Shown here: one piece after another, positions 13,701-25,700 of the stretch
Layout: each line of letters opens with the position of its first letter
How positions within the stretch are numbered: position 1 is the stretch's first letter
Assembly: GCF_047675955.1 (NCBI RefSeq)
Contig: NC_132912.1
Coordinates: forward strand, 77,400,382 to 77,464,381
Reading direction: 5' to 3'
DNA length: 64,000 nucleotides
DNA from: Chlorocebus sabaeus
Taxonomy: Eukaryota; Chordata; Mammalia; Primates; Cercopithecidae
Notes under the pieces: model-generated
Seen by the model: only the letters and a program-made list of their open reading frames with translations
Database searches by the model: none
Told to the model about the DNA's origin: nothing
Made by a program: the position numbers and the translations under genes

Positions 13701-16700
13701 ACCTCAAGTGATCCGCCTGCCTCGGCCTCTCAAAGTGCTGGGATTACAGGCATGAGCCATCAAGCCCAACCATGTGATGGATTAACTTTGATGACAAGAG
13801 GCACCAAATGGTTGATGCTACATCTTGCATAAGGTCTACCAGTTTTGAAAGATGTTTCCTGTGGTTTATTCCTGTTGCAAACATGGACTCCTTTTGGCTC
13901 TACTTTCATATGACCTTTGGCATTTAATGAAGTCTCACCAGTGATCCCCACAGTTTATTCTGCACCAGCATCACCACATTTGAGGTTGACAAGATCTCAG
14001 TTCGAGAATTATGCTGCCATTGATCACAAGCTTCCCATTACCATTTTGGAGGGTGCTGTTGATCTTGCAGTAGATGGGAGTCCTACTAGAACCTGTATGT
14101 TACATAGTCAAACTCAGTGAAGAATCACTAATCACTATATTATCCTCTTTACCAGAATAGAAAGCAGGCCTGGTGGTCCAAGTGCCCTACTGCACTCAGA
14201 TTATTAATTCAAGGTTTCTGTTTTTATTGTTGCACTCACATTTTTATTCTGACCCTTCACTCTCATGTCATTAACGTAGCTGCAGCTGCACAAAGATAAG
14301 CTAGCTAGAGGAACCCAGGGTAGCCAAGAGCTTGCTAAAGATTTGTGTCTTTTTTCTTAATATCCAAACTCTGGAAAACGGATTTAAGTAACTTAAAAAT
14401 GGCTTGGAAAGGAGCAATACTCAGTATGTGTCACATATATATGGACTTAGACCATGTCTGTCTAGCCTACGTGTTTATAAGTACATAAAATATTTTACTA
14501 ACTGGTCATAAATGTGTTAAACTAAAAACAAGTGTATCGGATTTTTATTTGTTGTATAAAATTAGAGCATAAAGGAGTAAATTTGAATAGCATTTTGAGC
14601 AAAAAATAAAAATGTCTTACCCTCTACTGTTGACCAAAAGTGAAGAAACAATACAGGCATAAGACACTATTATTAAGAAATAATTTTGAATGGCATTTTA
14701 TAGATCAAAACTTTGTTGTCATTGCCATAATTGATTGCTGTTTAAGATTTCTGGATCTTCTAGAACTGAGGTCGTTTGAGACACATATTTGATCCTTATG
14801 TGTATATTTATGTATTTTTCTCTTATGTGGGGTTTATGGCTATAGTGTGTTTTTAATCTAATTTCATAGCAGTATATTTTTGGCATGATATATTGCTTTT
14901 GCATTATTTTAAGAAGTAAAATGTGTTCCCTTTGTTAGGGAATAAATTAGAGAAAATACAAAAGAGGTTGTATTTTCCTGCTATTTGACTGTCATCCTAT
15001 TAACAAATTCATAAAACATGTTCTGGAAGAATGTCAGTGAGTCAGAATATAGAAAAATCCTTAAGCATGTAATCAGCTGCATGTCTCGATGTAGAGGTTG
15101 CTGTCACCCTATATTTCAGTTACGAGACAGGCAGCATATTGATGTAAAAAATTAACTTTATTAGACCTCTATACCTCCAAGGTTAATGGTCCAATCTTGT
15201 TTATAGCTTAGAGTGAAATGGGGAGTGCATTTGGGTTTTGAAATGTAATTATCTGCCAGTTGTCAGTAAATTGTTACATTGGAAAAGTTAATTATTTTTG
15301 TTGACAAAAATTGACAGATTAATTTGGTTATAATTTCTAATTCTGGTGAAATGTGTTTTAGGAATATTCTGTTTTTACTGTTGGCAATATATATTCTTTT
15401 GCTGTTAAAATCTTAGGAAATCATATAAGCTAGGTTCTGTAAATGGCATTTATAGTAAATTAAAGGCACTGATTTCAAGATCTATTTTTAGTAAGATGAC
15501 AATAAGTTATTCTTTAATACTGATTATGATATGGAAAAATCTGTATAATTATGGTATTATTTGACTATTTCTCATAAGATGTATTTAGAAAAAGTTACAA
15601 GTTTCCCAAATAAGCTGCTATTTGAATGAACTCATAAACCACCAAGATCATACCCAGTCCTACTGTGACATGGTGTTTAGCTTTTTCTAGTAACTGAAAT
15701 CTAGGTTTTTTGTTTTGTTTTGTTTTTAATAGAATTCTCCCAGTCCTTGGCTACATCAGCCCACCCCTGTGACCTCAGCAGATGGTATTGGATTACTTAG
15801 TCACATTCCTGTCAGACCTTCCAGTGCAGAGCCTCATCGGCCTCTTAAAATTACAGCCCATTCCAGTCCACCACTGACAAAAACTTTAGTAGATCATCAT
15901 AAGGAGTAAGTTCACCAATGCTTAAAAATTATAAATACCTTGTTCATAATTTTTCTTAATTCGCCTTTTAAACAGTTAATTTTAAGTTAACACATATCTT
16001 AAGATTAGGCTTGTTCTGTTTTGATATTTCTTCACATTTGTTATAATAATAGAGTACATGCAAAGATGTCTTTTACTTTCATAGTAGAATGATATTGCAT
16101 AGAAGCTATCTTTGTATTTTGCAAGAAAAAGTGGTTACAGAAATATTTGTGTATTTTCTTTACAGAGAATTAGAAAGGAAAGCTTTTATGGAACCATTAC
16201 GGTCTGTTGCATCCACATCAGCAAAAAATGACCTGGATCTAAATAGGTCACAGACTGGAAAAGATTGTCACTTACATAGGCATTTTGTGGATCCAGTATT
16301 AAATCAATTACAGAGACCACCCCAGGAGACTGGAGAGAGATTAAACAAATACAAAGAGGAACACCGTCGAATTCTTCAAGAAAGTATTGATGTTGCTCCC
16401 TTTACAACTAAAATCAAGGGACTTGAGGGTGAGAGAGAGAATTATTCCAGAGTGGCATCATCGTCGTCCAGTCCTAAAAGCCATGTTATCAAACAAGATA
16501 TGGATGTAGAACGCTCAGTATCAGATCTTTATAAAATGAAGCACTCAGTGCCTCAGAGTTTACCCCAAAGTAACTATTTCACTACATTGTCTAATAGTGT
16601 GGTCAATGAACCACCAAGATCATACCCATCCAAAGAAATTTCAAATATTTATGGTGATAAACAGAGTAATGCTCTTGCAGCAGCAGCAGCTAATCCTCAA

Positions 16701-19700
16701 ACTCTGACTTCATTTATAACATCTCTTTCAAAGCCTCCACCTTTGATTAAACACCAACCAGAAAGTGAAGGTTTAGTAGGCAAGATACCAGAACATCTTC
16801 CTCATCAGATTGCATCTCACTCAGTAACAGCCTTCAGAAATGACTGTAGGAGTCCTACCCATTTGACAGTTTCTTCTACAAATACACTCCGCAGTATGCC
16901 TGCATTACATAGAGCACCAGTATTTCACCCACCAATCCATCACAGCCTGGAAAGAAAGGAAGGCAGCTATAGTAGCCTTTCCCCTCCAACTTTAACTCCT
17001 GTGATGCCAGTAAATGCTGGTGGTAAAATTCAAGAGTCACAGAAGCCTCCAACTCTAATACCCGAGCCAAAAGACTCTCAGGCAAATTTTAAGAGTTCTT
17101 CAGAACAGAGTTTGACAGAGATGTGGAGACCTAATAATAACCTCAGCAAAGAGAAAACCGAATGGCATGTGGAGAAAAGCAGCGGAAAGTTACAGGCTGC
17201 TATGGCATCTGTCATTGTGCGTCCATCTTCTAGTACAAAAACTGATAGTATGCCAGCAGTGCAGTTAGCTTCTAAAGATCGAGTTAGTGAAAGATCTTCA
17301 GCTGGGGCACATAAAACAGATTGCCTCAAACTAGCAGAAGCCGGAGAAACTGGAAGAATCATTTTGCCAAATGTGAATTCAGACAGTGTTCACACAAAAT
17401 CTGAAAAAAACTTTCAGGCTGTCTCACAGGGCAGTGTTCCCAGTTCAGTCATGTCTGTAAATACAATGTGTAATACCAAAACGGATGTAATCACATCTGC
17501 TGCCGATACTACCAGTGTTTCCAGCTGGGGTGGTTCAGAAGCAATTTCTTCTTTATCAAATACCATTTTGGCCTCTACATCATCAGAATGTACATCTTCA
17601 AAAAGTGTCAGTCAGCCAGTGGCTCAAAAACAAGAATGCAAGGTCAGCACCACAGCACCAGTTACGTTAGCCAGTAGTAAGACAGGAAGTGTTGTTCAAC
17701 CCAGTTCTGGGTTCTCAGGCACAACTGATTTTATCCATTTAAAAAAGCACAAGGCAGCATTGGCTGCAGCTCAGTATAAAAGTAGTAATGTCAGTGAGAT
17801 TGAACCTAATGCTATAAAAAGTCAGACACTTTCAGCCTCCCTTCCTCTTGATAGCACTGTAATCTGTAGTACAATTAACAAAGCAAACTCTGTAGGAAAT
17901 GGGCAAGCTTCCCAGACAAGTCAACCAAACTACCATACTAAACTGAAAAAGGCCTGGCTCACCAGACATTCAGAAGAAGATAAAAATACTAATAAAATGG
18001 AAAATTCAGGGAATTCTGTATCAGAAATTATTAAGCCATGTTCTGTCAACTTAATAGCCTCTACATCTAGTGATATACAAAATAGTGTAGATAGTAAGAT
18101 CATAGTTGATAAATATGTAAAAGATGATAAAGTCAATAGGAGAAAAGCCAAAAGAACTTATGAATCTGGCTCTGAAAGTGGAGACTCAGATGAAAGTGAA
18201 AGCAAGTCAGAGCAAAGGACTAAAAGACAACCTAAGCCAACTTACAAAAAGAAGCAAAATGATTTGCAGAAGAGAAAAGGTGAAATAGAAGAAGATTTGA
18301 AACCCAATGGAGTTCTCAGCAGGAGTGCCAAAGAAAAAAGTAAACTGAAGTTGCAAAGCAACAGTAATAGTAAGTCAGTTACTTTGTTTTATCTCAGGTA
18401 AAATGGGCTGAATGTTTTAGCTGAATTAGTGTGCTGCTTTAAAGATCAGTGAGCTTAAAGGCATCCTTTGTCTTCATTTGCATGCCTTAGCTTTATGTAT
18501 ATGCTCATTGATCTCGTTTCTACATTTCACAAACATTTCCCCTTTAAGAGGAAATGAGAGAACACTTATTCCTCCATTTTTAAAGACTTGTAGAAATATA
18601 TGTTTTACCTGACAGTCATTGTAGGTAATTTGCATAACTCAGCGTGGAATTTAGTAGTTACTCGTATTTTGGCCATTTTTAAGAATTGTCAAAATGCAGT
18701 TATGGCTGTCACACCAAAAGTGGATTCGTAATGTCAGCTAAGATATTTACCTCTACCAAGATGTAGTCAGGAAAGAAATTCTACTCACATACACATATTT
18801 TGAGGCACATTTCTAGAAGACAGTTACACTTGTCCCTGGGTATACCTGTGGGGGATTGGTTTCAGGGCCCCCCCCACGGATACCAAAATTCACAGATGTG
18901 CACATCCCTTATATAAAATAGCATAGTACAGTCATGTGCTGCATAACAACTTTTCAGTCAGTGACAGAATGCACAGCTGGGTACAGTGGCTCACTCCTGT
19001 AATCCCATCAGTTTGGGAAGCTGAGGCAGGAGGATCACTTGAGCTGGGGTGGTTGAAGCTGCAGTGAGCCATGACTGCACCACTGCACTCCAGCCTGGGC
19101 AACAGAGCAAGACCATGTCTCAAAAAATAAACAAAAAATGATGAAATGTATATATGACAGTGGTCTCGTGAGATTGTAAGACTATGTTTTTATTATACCT
19201 TTTTCTTTGTTTAGATACGTAAATACTTTGTGTTACAATTATCTGTAGTATAAAGTACAGTAAATACTGTACAGCTTTGTAAGCTGGGTTTGTGTAAGTA
19301 CATTCTATGAAGTTCCCACAATGAGGAAATTGCCTAATAGTGTATGACTATATTTGCATGAAACCTACACACATCCTCCCATATACTTTAAATCATCTCT
19401 AGATTCCTTATAATGCCTAACACAATCCTTACACATCACTTCATTCATGCAGGATTGAACATAGTACTCTGCACATGGCAAGTTAAAGTTTTGCTTTTTT
19501 GGAACTTTGTAGAATATTTTTTTCTCTTGAGTATTTTTGATCCATGGTAGGTTGAACCCATGGGTTTAGAACCCACAGTTAATGGAGGGCCAATTTTACT
19601 TCAGAGTAATATGAATGTGGACTATATTTCACTCTTATATCATCTGGTGACAAAATGGGAAGCTTATGGAAATTATTATCTATTTAATGCTGCTCATTCA

Positions 19701-22700
19701 AACAGTCCTTAATGGGTAAAAATTAACATAAGGGGAGGCTTGTGGTTTTGTGTATTCATTTCGATGTTAAAGAATTGCCAAATTAGGGCCGGGCGCGGTG
19801 GCTCAAGCCTGTAATCCCAGCACTTTGGGAGGCCGAGACGGGCGGATCACGAGGTCAGGAGATCGAGACCATCCTGGCTAACACGGTGAAACCCCGTCTC
19901 TACTAAAAATACAAAAAACTAGCCGGGCGAGGTGGCGGGCGCCTGTAGTCCCAGCTACTCCGGAGGCTGAGGCAGGAGAATGGCATAAACCCGGGAGGCG
20001 GAGCTTGCAGTGAGCTGAGATCCGGCCACTGCAGTCCAGCCCGGGCTACAGAGCAAGACTCCGTCTCAAAAAAAAAAAAAAAAAAAAAAAAAGAATTGCC
20101 AAATTAATAGCTTCAAAACTGATTTTATATCCTTTGTGGCTACAGCTGGACAAACTAAGGAATACTTAACGGTAATATTCACTATAAAGTGTTTCTATAT
20201 CATTTTACTGTAGTAGTAGTTTTTCTCAGTTTGCTTATTTCTTTTTAGGTATGTTGCACAATGCAGAAAGCACTTAGTTTCACTATGTCCGTGTGTTCAT
20301 CCACATACAATGTGTGAAATATCTGTGACAGTGTGGACACTCAAGAAGTACTTTCACAAGCACTTGGATGCTTGAAGGCTCCCATTTGTGCTTTTTAACT
20401 GAATGAGGTTTTCCCACATGCCTGTGTGGAAACCAGAGGCAAAGTGAAGGAGAGGAAAACAAGAGGATGGAGTCATAGAAAAGGACAGTCAGAAAGTGAA
20501 AGAACAAAGGACAAACTCAACTAGAGCCAGAGACTGACAGACTGAAATGCAAGCATAGTCAGAAGACAGAGAGGGGGATTAACATCGAAGGATACCTGCC
20601 ATTTACTTGAATATTGGATTATATACAGAGTTGCTTTTTCTTATGTGTTCCCCTTACTCTCCCTCACTGCCCCCATGAATTCATAATAGGCTTAGTGTGA
20701 GCAATTTAATTGTTTCTTTTCTGTTTTATATGACATTTCCTTTGGTGTTGGGTGTTCAGATACTTGAGTAAAACTTAAAAAGCAAAAACAAAAAAACCAG
20801 ATAGGTACCTTCCAGGTTTTAATGCCTAGAAAACTCTCGTGAAGTTAAATTTATAAAATTAAGTCTTAGTGAAGTACGTATTCTCTTTTCATCTTGAGAC
20901 GAATATACATATTCACAAGTAAGTTCTAAGAAAAGGACCAGAATGAGTGCCTATTTTCTCCGCAGGTTGTAATGTTTAGTCAAATCTCGCCTGCTTGGTA
21001 ACTAGCATGTAGCTTTAGAGAGGCTGTTTTATGACCCATTTGTTCACCAAGTCCAAAGTAATATTAAGTCAATATTAGATGTCATCTGTTAATTGTGGAC
21101 AGAGTTGACTTGCTTTTCTTCTAGGCTACCTAGAAAAGATTTTTTTTTCCTTAAATATTTTTTAGAGACAGTCTCCCTATATTGCCCAGGTTGGAGTGCA
21201 GTGGCTATTCACAGGTGTAACCATAGTGCACAGCAGCCTCGAACTCCTGGTCTCAGGCAATCCTCCTGCCTCAGTCTCCTGAGCACAGAAAAGTTCTTCA
21301 AGTTGGTATTCATAAGTCAGGGAACTTCTAAATATGAATGGATTATCTACTTCATAGATTAAATAATGTCCATTCTCTTTCTAATGTTTAATAGAATTGT
21401 CATCAGTCATGGTCAATCAAAAAGAATGAGTTAAGCTTACACCTCAACTGTGTAATGTGATTACATACACCATTATACCTGTATAATTATATATTTTATA
21501 TACACATACACATAATAGTGTGTTTCTTAGTACATTAAAGCTAGATATAATAGATTCTGTTTTATCTACTGTTTTGGAATGTTTTCCTATCTGCTACCTT
21601 TTTGTTTCTCTTAATTAAAAGTCAGCCACTTTTTCGCCACTGATTTTTATGTTTCATTTACTTCTATCTTACATTTTATCTAATTTTTACATTTAATGTT
21701 ATGATCTGAAACTGCCACTATATTTAAATATATAAATTCTACAATACACAAAACCAGTGGTTTATGATCACAGTTAATTTCTGTATCTCCAAAAAAAATA
21801 TTTTTTTAAGGGGGTGGCACATTAGAGATTAATGTTTGGCGAGTATTTGTCTCTTATTTTCTTCCTCCCCAGTTTTCTGTTAGAGCAGCTATTTGTGGAT
21901 TTGCTACTAGAGAACTAAGGTTCTTACTATAAATGAAGAAGTATCATTTGAGTTAGGTATTTTTTTGTTGACTAAGTATCTTAATCTCAAACTTTTAGAT
22001 TTTATATATTGCCAGTAAAGTATATATATATGGAATTGAAGGATGAAGTTTTCTTTATTGTACAAATACTATGACAGTTAAATTCATAAAAGGAGTTAGT
22101 TGCAGTCATGTGTGGCCTTGTCTAGAAGCAAAAATTATAATATCAAAAGCTCTCCGTATGAATTGGGCCTTTTAAGTCTTTGTACTCATTTATTATTTTA
22201 TTGAAAAAAGCTCCAAGTGCCTGTTTTGTGTCACATAATTGAGATTTGCTTTGAAATGTCTGATTCTTTAGTACTATCTAACTTGTTCACAGTGGTATGG
22301 TGATCCATACTCTGAACTGTTCCATTATCTGGAATTAAAGGCATATAATAAAAATGGAAATAGACTGTATTTAGTTTATTCTAGTGTAATAAATTGAAAA
22401 GTAAATAGATGATTAGAAGCAAGTGTATCAAATAAAAGCTTATCAGCAGTATAACAATTCTGTCATTCATTCCAACTTGTAAAAACTCTGAATATTTTAC
22501 ACAGTTCGTAGGAAAAAATCTATCTTTTGCACAGTGGAAGAAATAACCTTTTCCATAAGTCTTCTGGAAATGGGTTTATACCATAACTGGGAGATGTGGT
22601 GTGTGGTTATACACGTGGGTGTTTCTCTAGTGGATTAAGCCAAATGGCTCCTTACCCTAAGTTAGAGACAGAGAGGGGAAAGCATGTAATTACAAAGAAT

Positions 22701-25700
22701 GAGGCAGCAATTCTAGAAGTGCTTAATAATTAGACCTGATTTCAAATGGGCCACTCCATATGGTTTATTTAAACACAGTGCTTTCTAAGTTTCTGCAAGA
22801 AGTATATAGTCTCAGGAGAATAGCTGTACCTCTGATCCACACATTGGGCATGATTAGAAAACACAAGGGTAGGAAATACAGTTTATTCTTTCTGCATGTC
22901 AGAAATAGCAAACTGTGTAAATCTAATGTCTGACATATAGATACAGTAATATGGGTACAATAAGAATACAATTAGAAGTTAAAGCCAACAACTAATTGCT
23001 GATCCCAACATAGCTTGCTTTTATTTTATTTTATTTATATATATTCCAGCCTGGAATCCAGTGGCACAGTATCACCCCACTGCAACTTCTGCCCCCTGGG
23101 CTCAAGCAGTTCTTGTGCCTCAGCCTCCTCAGTGGCTGGAATTACAGGTGCGTGCCACCACACCTGCCTAATTTTTGTATTTTTAGTAGACAGGGTTTCA
23201 CCTGTTGGCCAGACTGGTCTCAAACTCCTGGCCTCAAGTGATCCACCCACCTCGGCCTCCCAAAGTTCTGGGATTACAGGCATGAGCCACTGCGCCTGGA
23301 CCCCAACGTAGCTTGTCTTTTTTCTTTCTTTCTTTCTTTTTTTCTTTTAAGGACGGAGTCTTCCTTTGTCGCTGGGCTGGAGTGCAGTGGCGCAGTGTCA
23401 GCTCACTGCAACCTCTACCTCCCAGGTTCAAGTGATTCTCCTGCCTCAGCCTCCCCAGTAGCTGGGACTACAGGCACACGCCACCATGCCCGGCTAATTT
23501 TTTGTATTTTAATAGAGATGGGATTTCACCATGTTGGTCAGGCAGGTCTCAAACTCCCGACCTCAGGTGATCCGCCCGCCTCAGCCTCCCAAAGTGCTGG
23601 GCTTACAGGCATGAGCCACTGCACTTGGCCAACTTGCTTTTAAATAAATACGTTTTTAAAAATTTTAATAGACAACATTTAATTTTTGGAGTTCCTCTCA
23701 GTCCAGAAATTCTTCCTACTCTCTAGATGACAGATGACTTGAGCCAGTGTTCTTATACTTATTAAACAGAAGTCAGTGAATGTGATGGAGCAATGATGTA
23801 GAGTATGTAAATAAGTTGATTTTGTTTTCATATATTAGACTGTAAAATGCATTAGAGTTTTGTCCTTTTTACTTTTTTGATAGCTTTTTTAATTCATCAA
23901 TAAAGATAGCCAAGTTAATTTTTTTTTCCTTTTACTTTCTTCGAACGCTTTTATTTTTCTAAAAGACACTGCCACCGTCAGTATGTTGATATCAAATGCA
24001 GGGTATTATAATAAAGGAAAGATGTTAGGAGAAATAGCTCAGCACGTCTTCTCCCAAATACAGGTATTATAAAATTACCACTTGTCTTAATGAGCCACAC
24101 TTACCTTGGAAAATCAGATGTGTATTTCAGTAGAAATATGTTGAGACTAACCTGTAGTTTCTAAATATATAAACCTTTGATCTTTATGTTCTTGCTGTGG
24201 ATCTTGAAAGAGCTTTCTCCTACATAAACCAACTTTTGGTATAGAAGGACTGTATTTTCAGTTATTGATATACACAGAATATGAATGATTCTTACGTTTG
24301 CTATTATACATACATGAATATTTAATATTTAAAGAGTTTAGTCAGCTGGAAAACTTAGTTCTCCATTTTCAGTACCCTGACATAAGAGAGGTTCATTTGG
24401 TTAGTAGAATTGGTTAGTAAGTAAATAGAAATGCTGCTGCAGACTTTTTAGTCATTAATTGGTACCTAGAGCTATTAATGTCTTTGCTTCTTTACTGAAG
24501 TCTTACTGTATTATCACAATATACTGACTTGAATTTCATGTATATATATATGACTTGAATTTAATCTCAAGGAGTTTAACTTTCTACAAAGCATAACCTT
24601 GCTAAAACTTTCCTACTGATTTTACAGCTGGCATTCCTCGTTCAGTATTGAAAGATTGGCGTAAAGTCAAGAAGCTGAAGCAAACTGGGGAATCCTTTTT
24701 ACAGGATGACTCCTGCTGTGAGATAGGGCCTAATTTACAAAAGTGCCGAGAATGTAGACTTATTCGCAGTAAAAAAGGAGAAGAACCAGCTCACTCACCA
24801 GTATTTTGTAGATTTTACTACTTTAGACGGTAAGTGGAAATATGAGATTGGGAAAAAAGTAATTTATTGATTCGGTATTGGAAATTATATAGTTGCTATT
24901 CTGAGTGTCCCTTTTGGATGGGGGGAATAAGTCTTTGAGTCTCCATGTTTTGGAAACATTATAAAAGAGTTATTAAATGTTTTTTGTGCTAACTTTTAAC
25001 AATTTCTAACTATTAGGCTAAATACATAATTATTATTCATGTTCCATATGACCTTTCTGTTCTGAGAGATTTATTCTTAATGAGAAAAAGGTTTTTTCGT
25101 GAACAGTTGTTAACCTATATACTAATTTTATATAAATATTACCAAATAATAGTTTAAAATTAAAAACTTAAAGGTAGACTTGTAAGAGTTCAACTAAAGA
25201 ACAGCTGGATAACCCAGACAGTAAAGACTAATTAACATGTCACACTCCAGAATCAGTCATTTCTAGTTGTGAATTCCATCTCTGTCCCTTAGTTCCTGTG
25301 TGAGTTTATTAACTATGGTAGGACAGCTAAGCCTGTCTCATCTGCAAAATGTAAATGTTAGTACCTACCTAACAGCTTTAATGAAGGTTAAATGAGATAA
25401 AGTATGCCAAGTCCTTAAGCACATATGAAATGCTCTATTGTTAGCTGTAATTATCTTCCTAAGAAACTGAGACACTTTACTCTGCTGAATACACTATGCT
25501 AGTAGCCCAGTGTAGACCTCCAAAAATACATGTTGATAAGAATGGACCAGGTTCTCTTTCCTCCTCACTTTGTAGCCAACAATCCCCAAAGGACAGACAA
25601 TTTCAGGGAATAATTATAAGAGGTAATACCCATGGAAGTGCAGAAGAGATGAAAAAAGGAATCTAAAGGAAAGTAGGTTTGAGGTGATAAGAAAATCTAG

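Larger units (their letters stand above)
12255..14230 (-). pseudogene. GAPDH-like processed pseudogene, interrupted by L1 and Alus
   Basis: The minus strand aligns by eye along the whole GAPDH mRNA without introns. Anchors include gggaagcttgt-atcaatgg at about 14020, agccaaaagg at about 13890, ggtgcctcttgtcatcaaag at about 13800, then (beyond the Alu) the ATGACAACTTTGG and AAACTGTGGCGTGATGG equivalents, and (beyond the L1) the GGTGGTCTCCTC equivalent and the 3'UTR end near 12260. Many stops and frameshifts make it non-coding. It is cut at about 12615-13213 by an antisense L1 with the 13-bp duplication tttttaacacctt, and at 13471-13770 by an Alu with gtgatggat duplicated. Lack of introns implies LINE-mediated retrocopying. 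Coordinates are approximate. The identity rests on remembered GAPDH sequence. Confidence 0.78.
11483..15732 (+). other. JMJD1C intron 8
   Basis: Contains an antisense Alu, an A/T-rich patch, and a GAPDH-like processed pseudogene on the opposite strand that was later broken by L1 and Alu insertions. The segment 14240-15730 holds no recognisable feature except a 20-bp exact match (15637-15656) to exon 10. Confidence 0.85.
18830..19605 (-). mobile_element. Tigger/MER2-type DNA transposon relic with nested insertions
   Basis: The ends are inverted relics of the familiar terminal sequence: left gtgggggattggtttcaggg with cacggataccaaaattcaca, right ttgatccatggtaggttgaa with cacagttaatggagggcc. The middle includes catcctcccatatactttaa. 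A second element (about 18929-19350) splits it. The family name is from memory. Confidence 0.65.
18370..24627 (+). other. JMJD1C intron 10
   Basis: Holds a nested DNA-transposon cluster (18830-19605), a young AluY (19787), a FLAM-type monomer (21160) and a tandem Alu pair (23043-23631). 20100-21150, 21290-23000 and 23640-24620 are A/T-rich with nothing recognised. There is a strong pyrimidine tract plus AG at about 20247, but the frame behind it stops after ten codons. Confidence 0.85.

Noticed and set aside
13917..14120. 67-codon + strand open frame MAFNEVSPVIPT...
   Set aside because: It is the reverse strand of the GAPDH-like pseudogene, so a shadow frame.
20247..20370. Possible alternative exon behind a strong pyrimidine tract and AG in intron 10
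   Set aside because: Joined to exon 10 it reaches TAG after about ten codons and no convincing donor follows, so only a poison exon would be possible and nothing else supports it.
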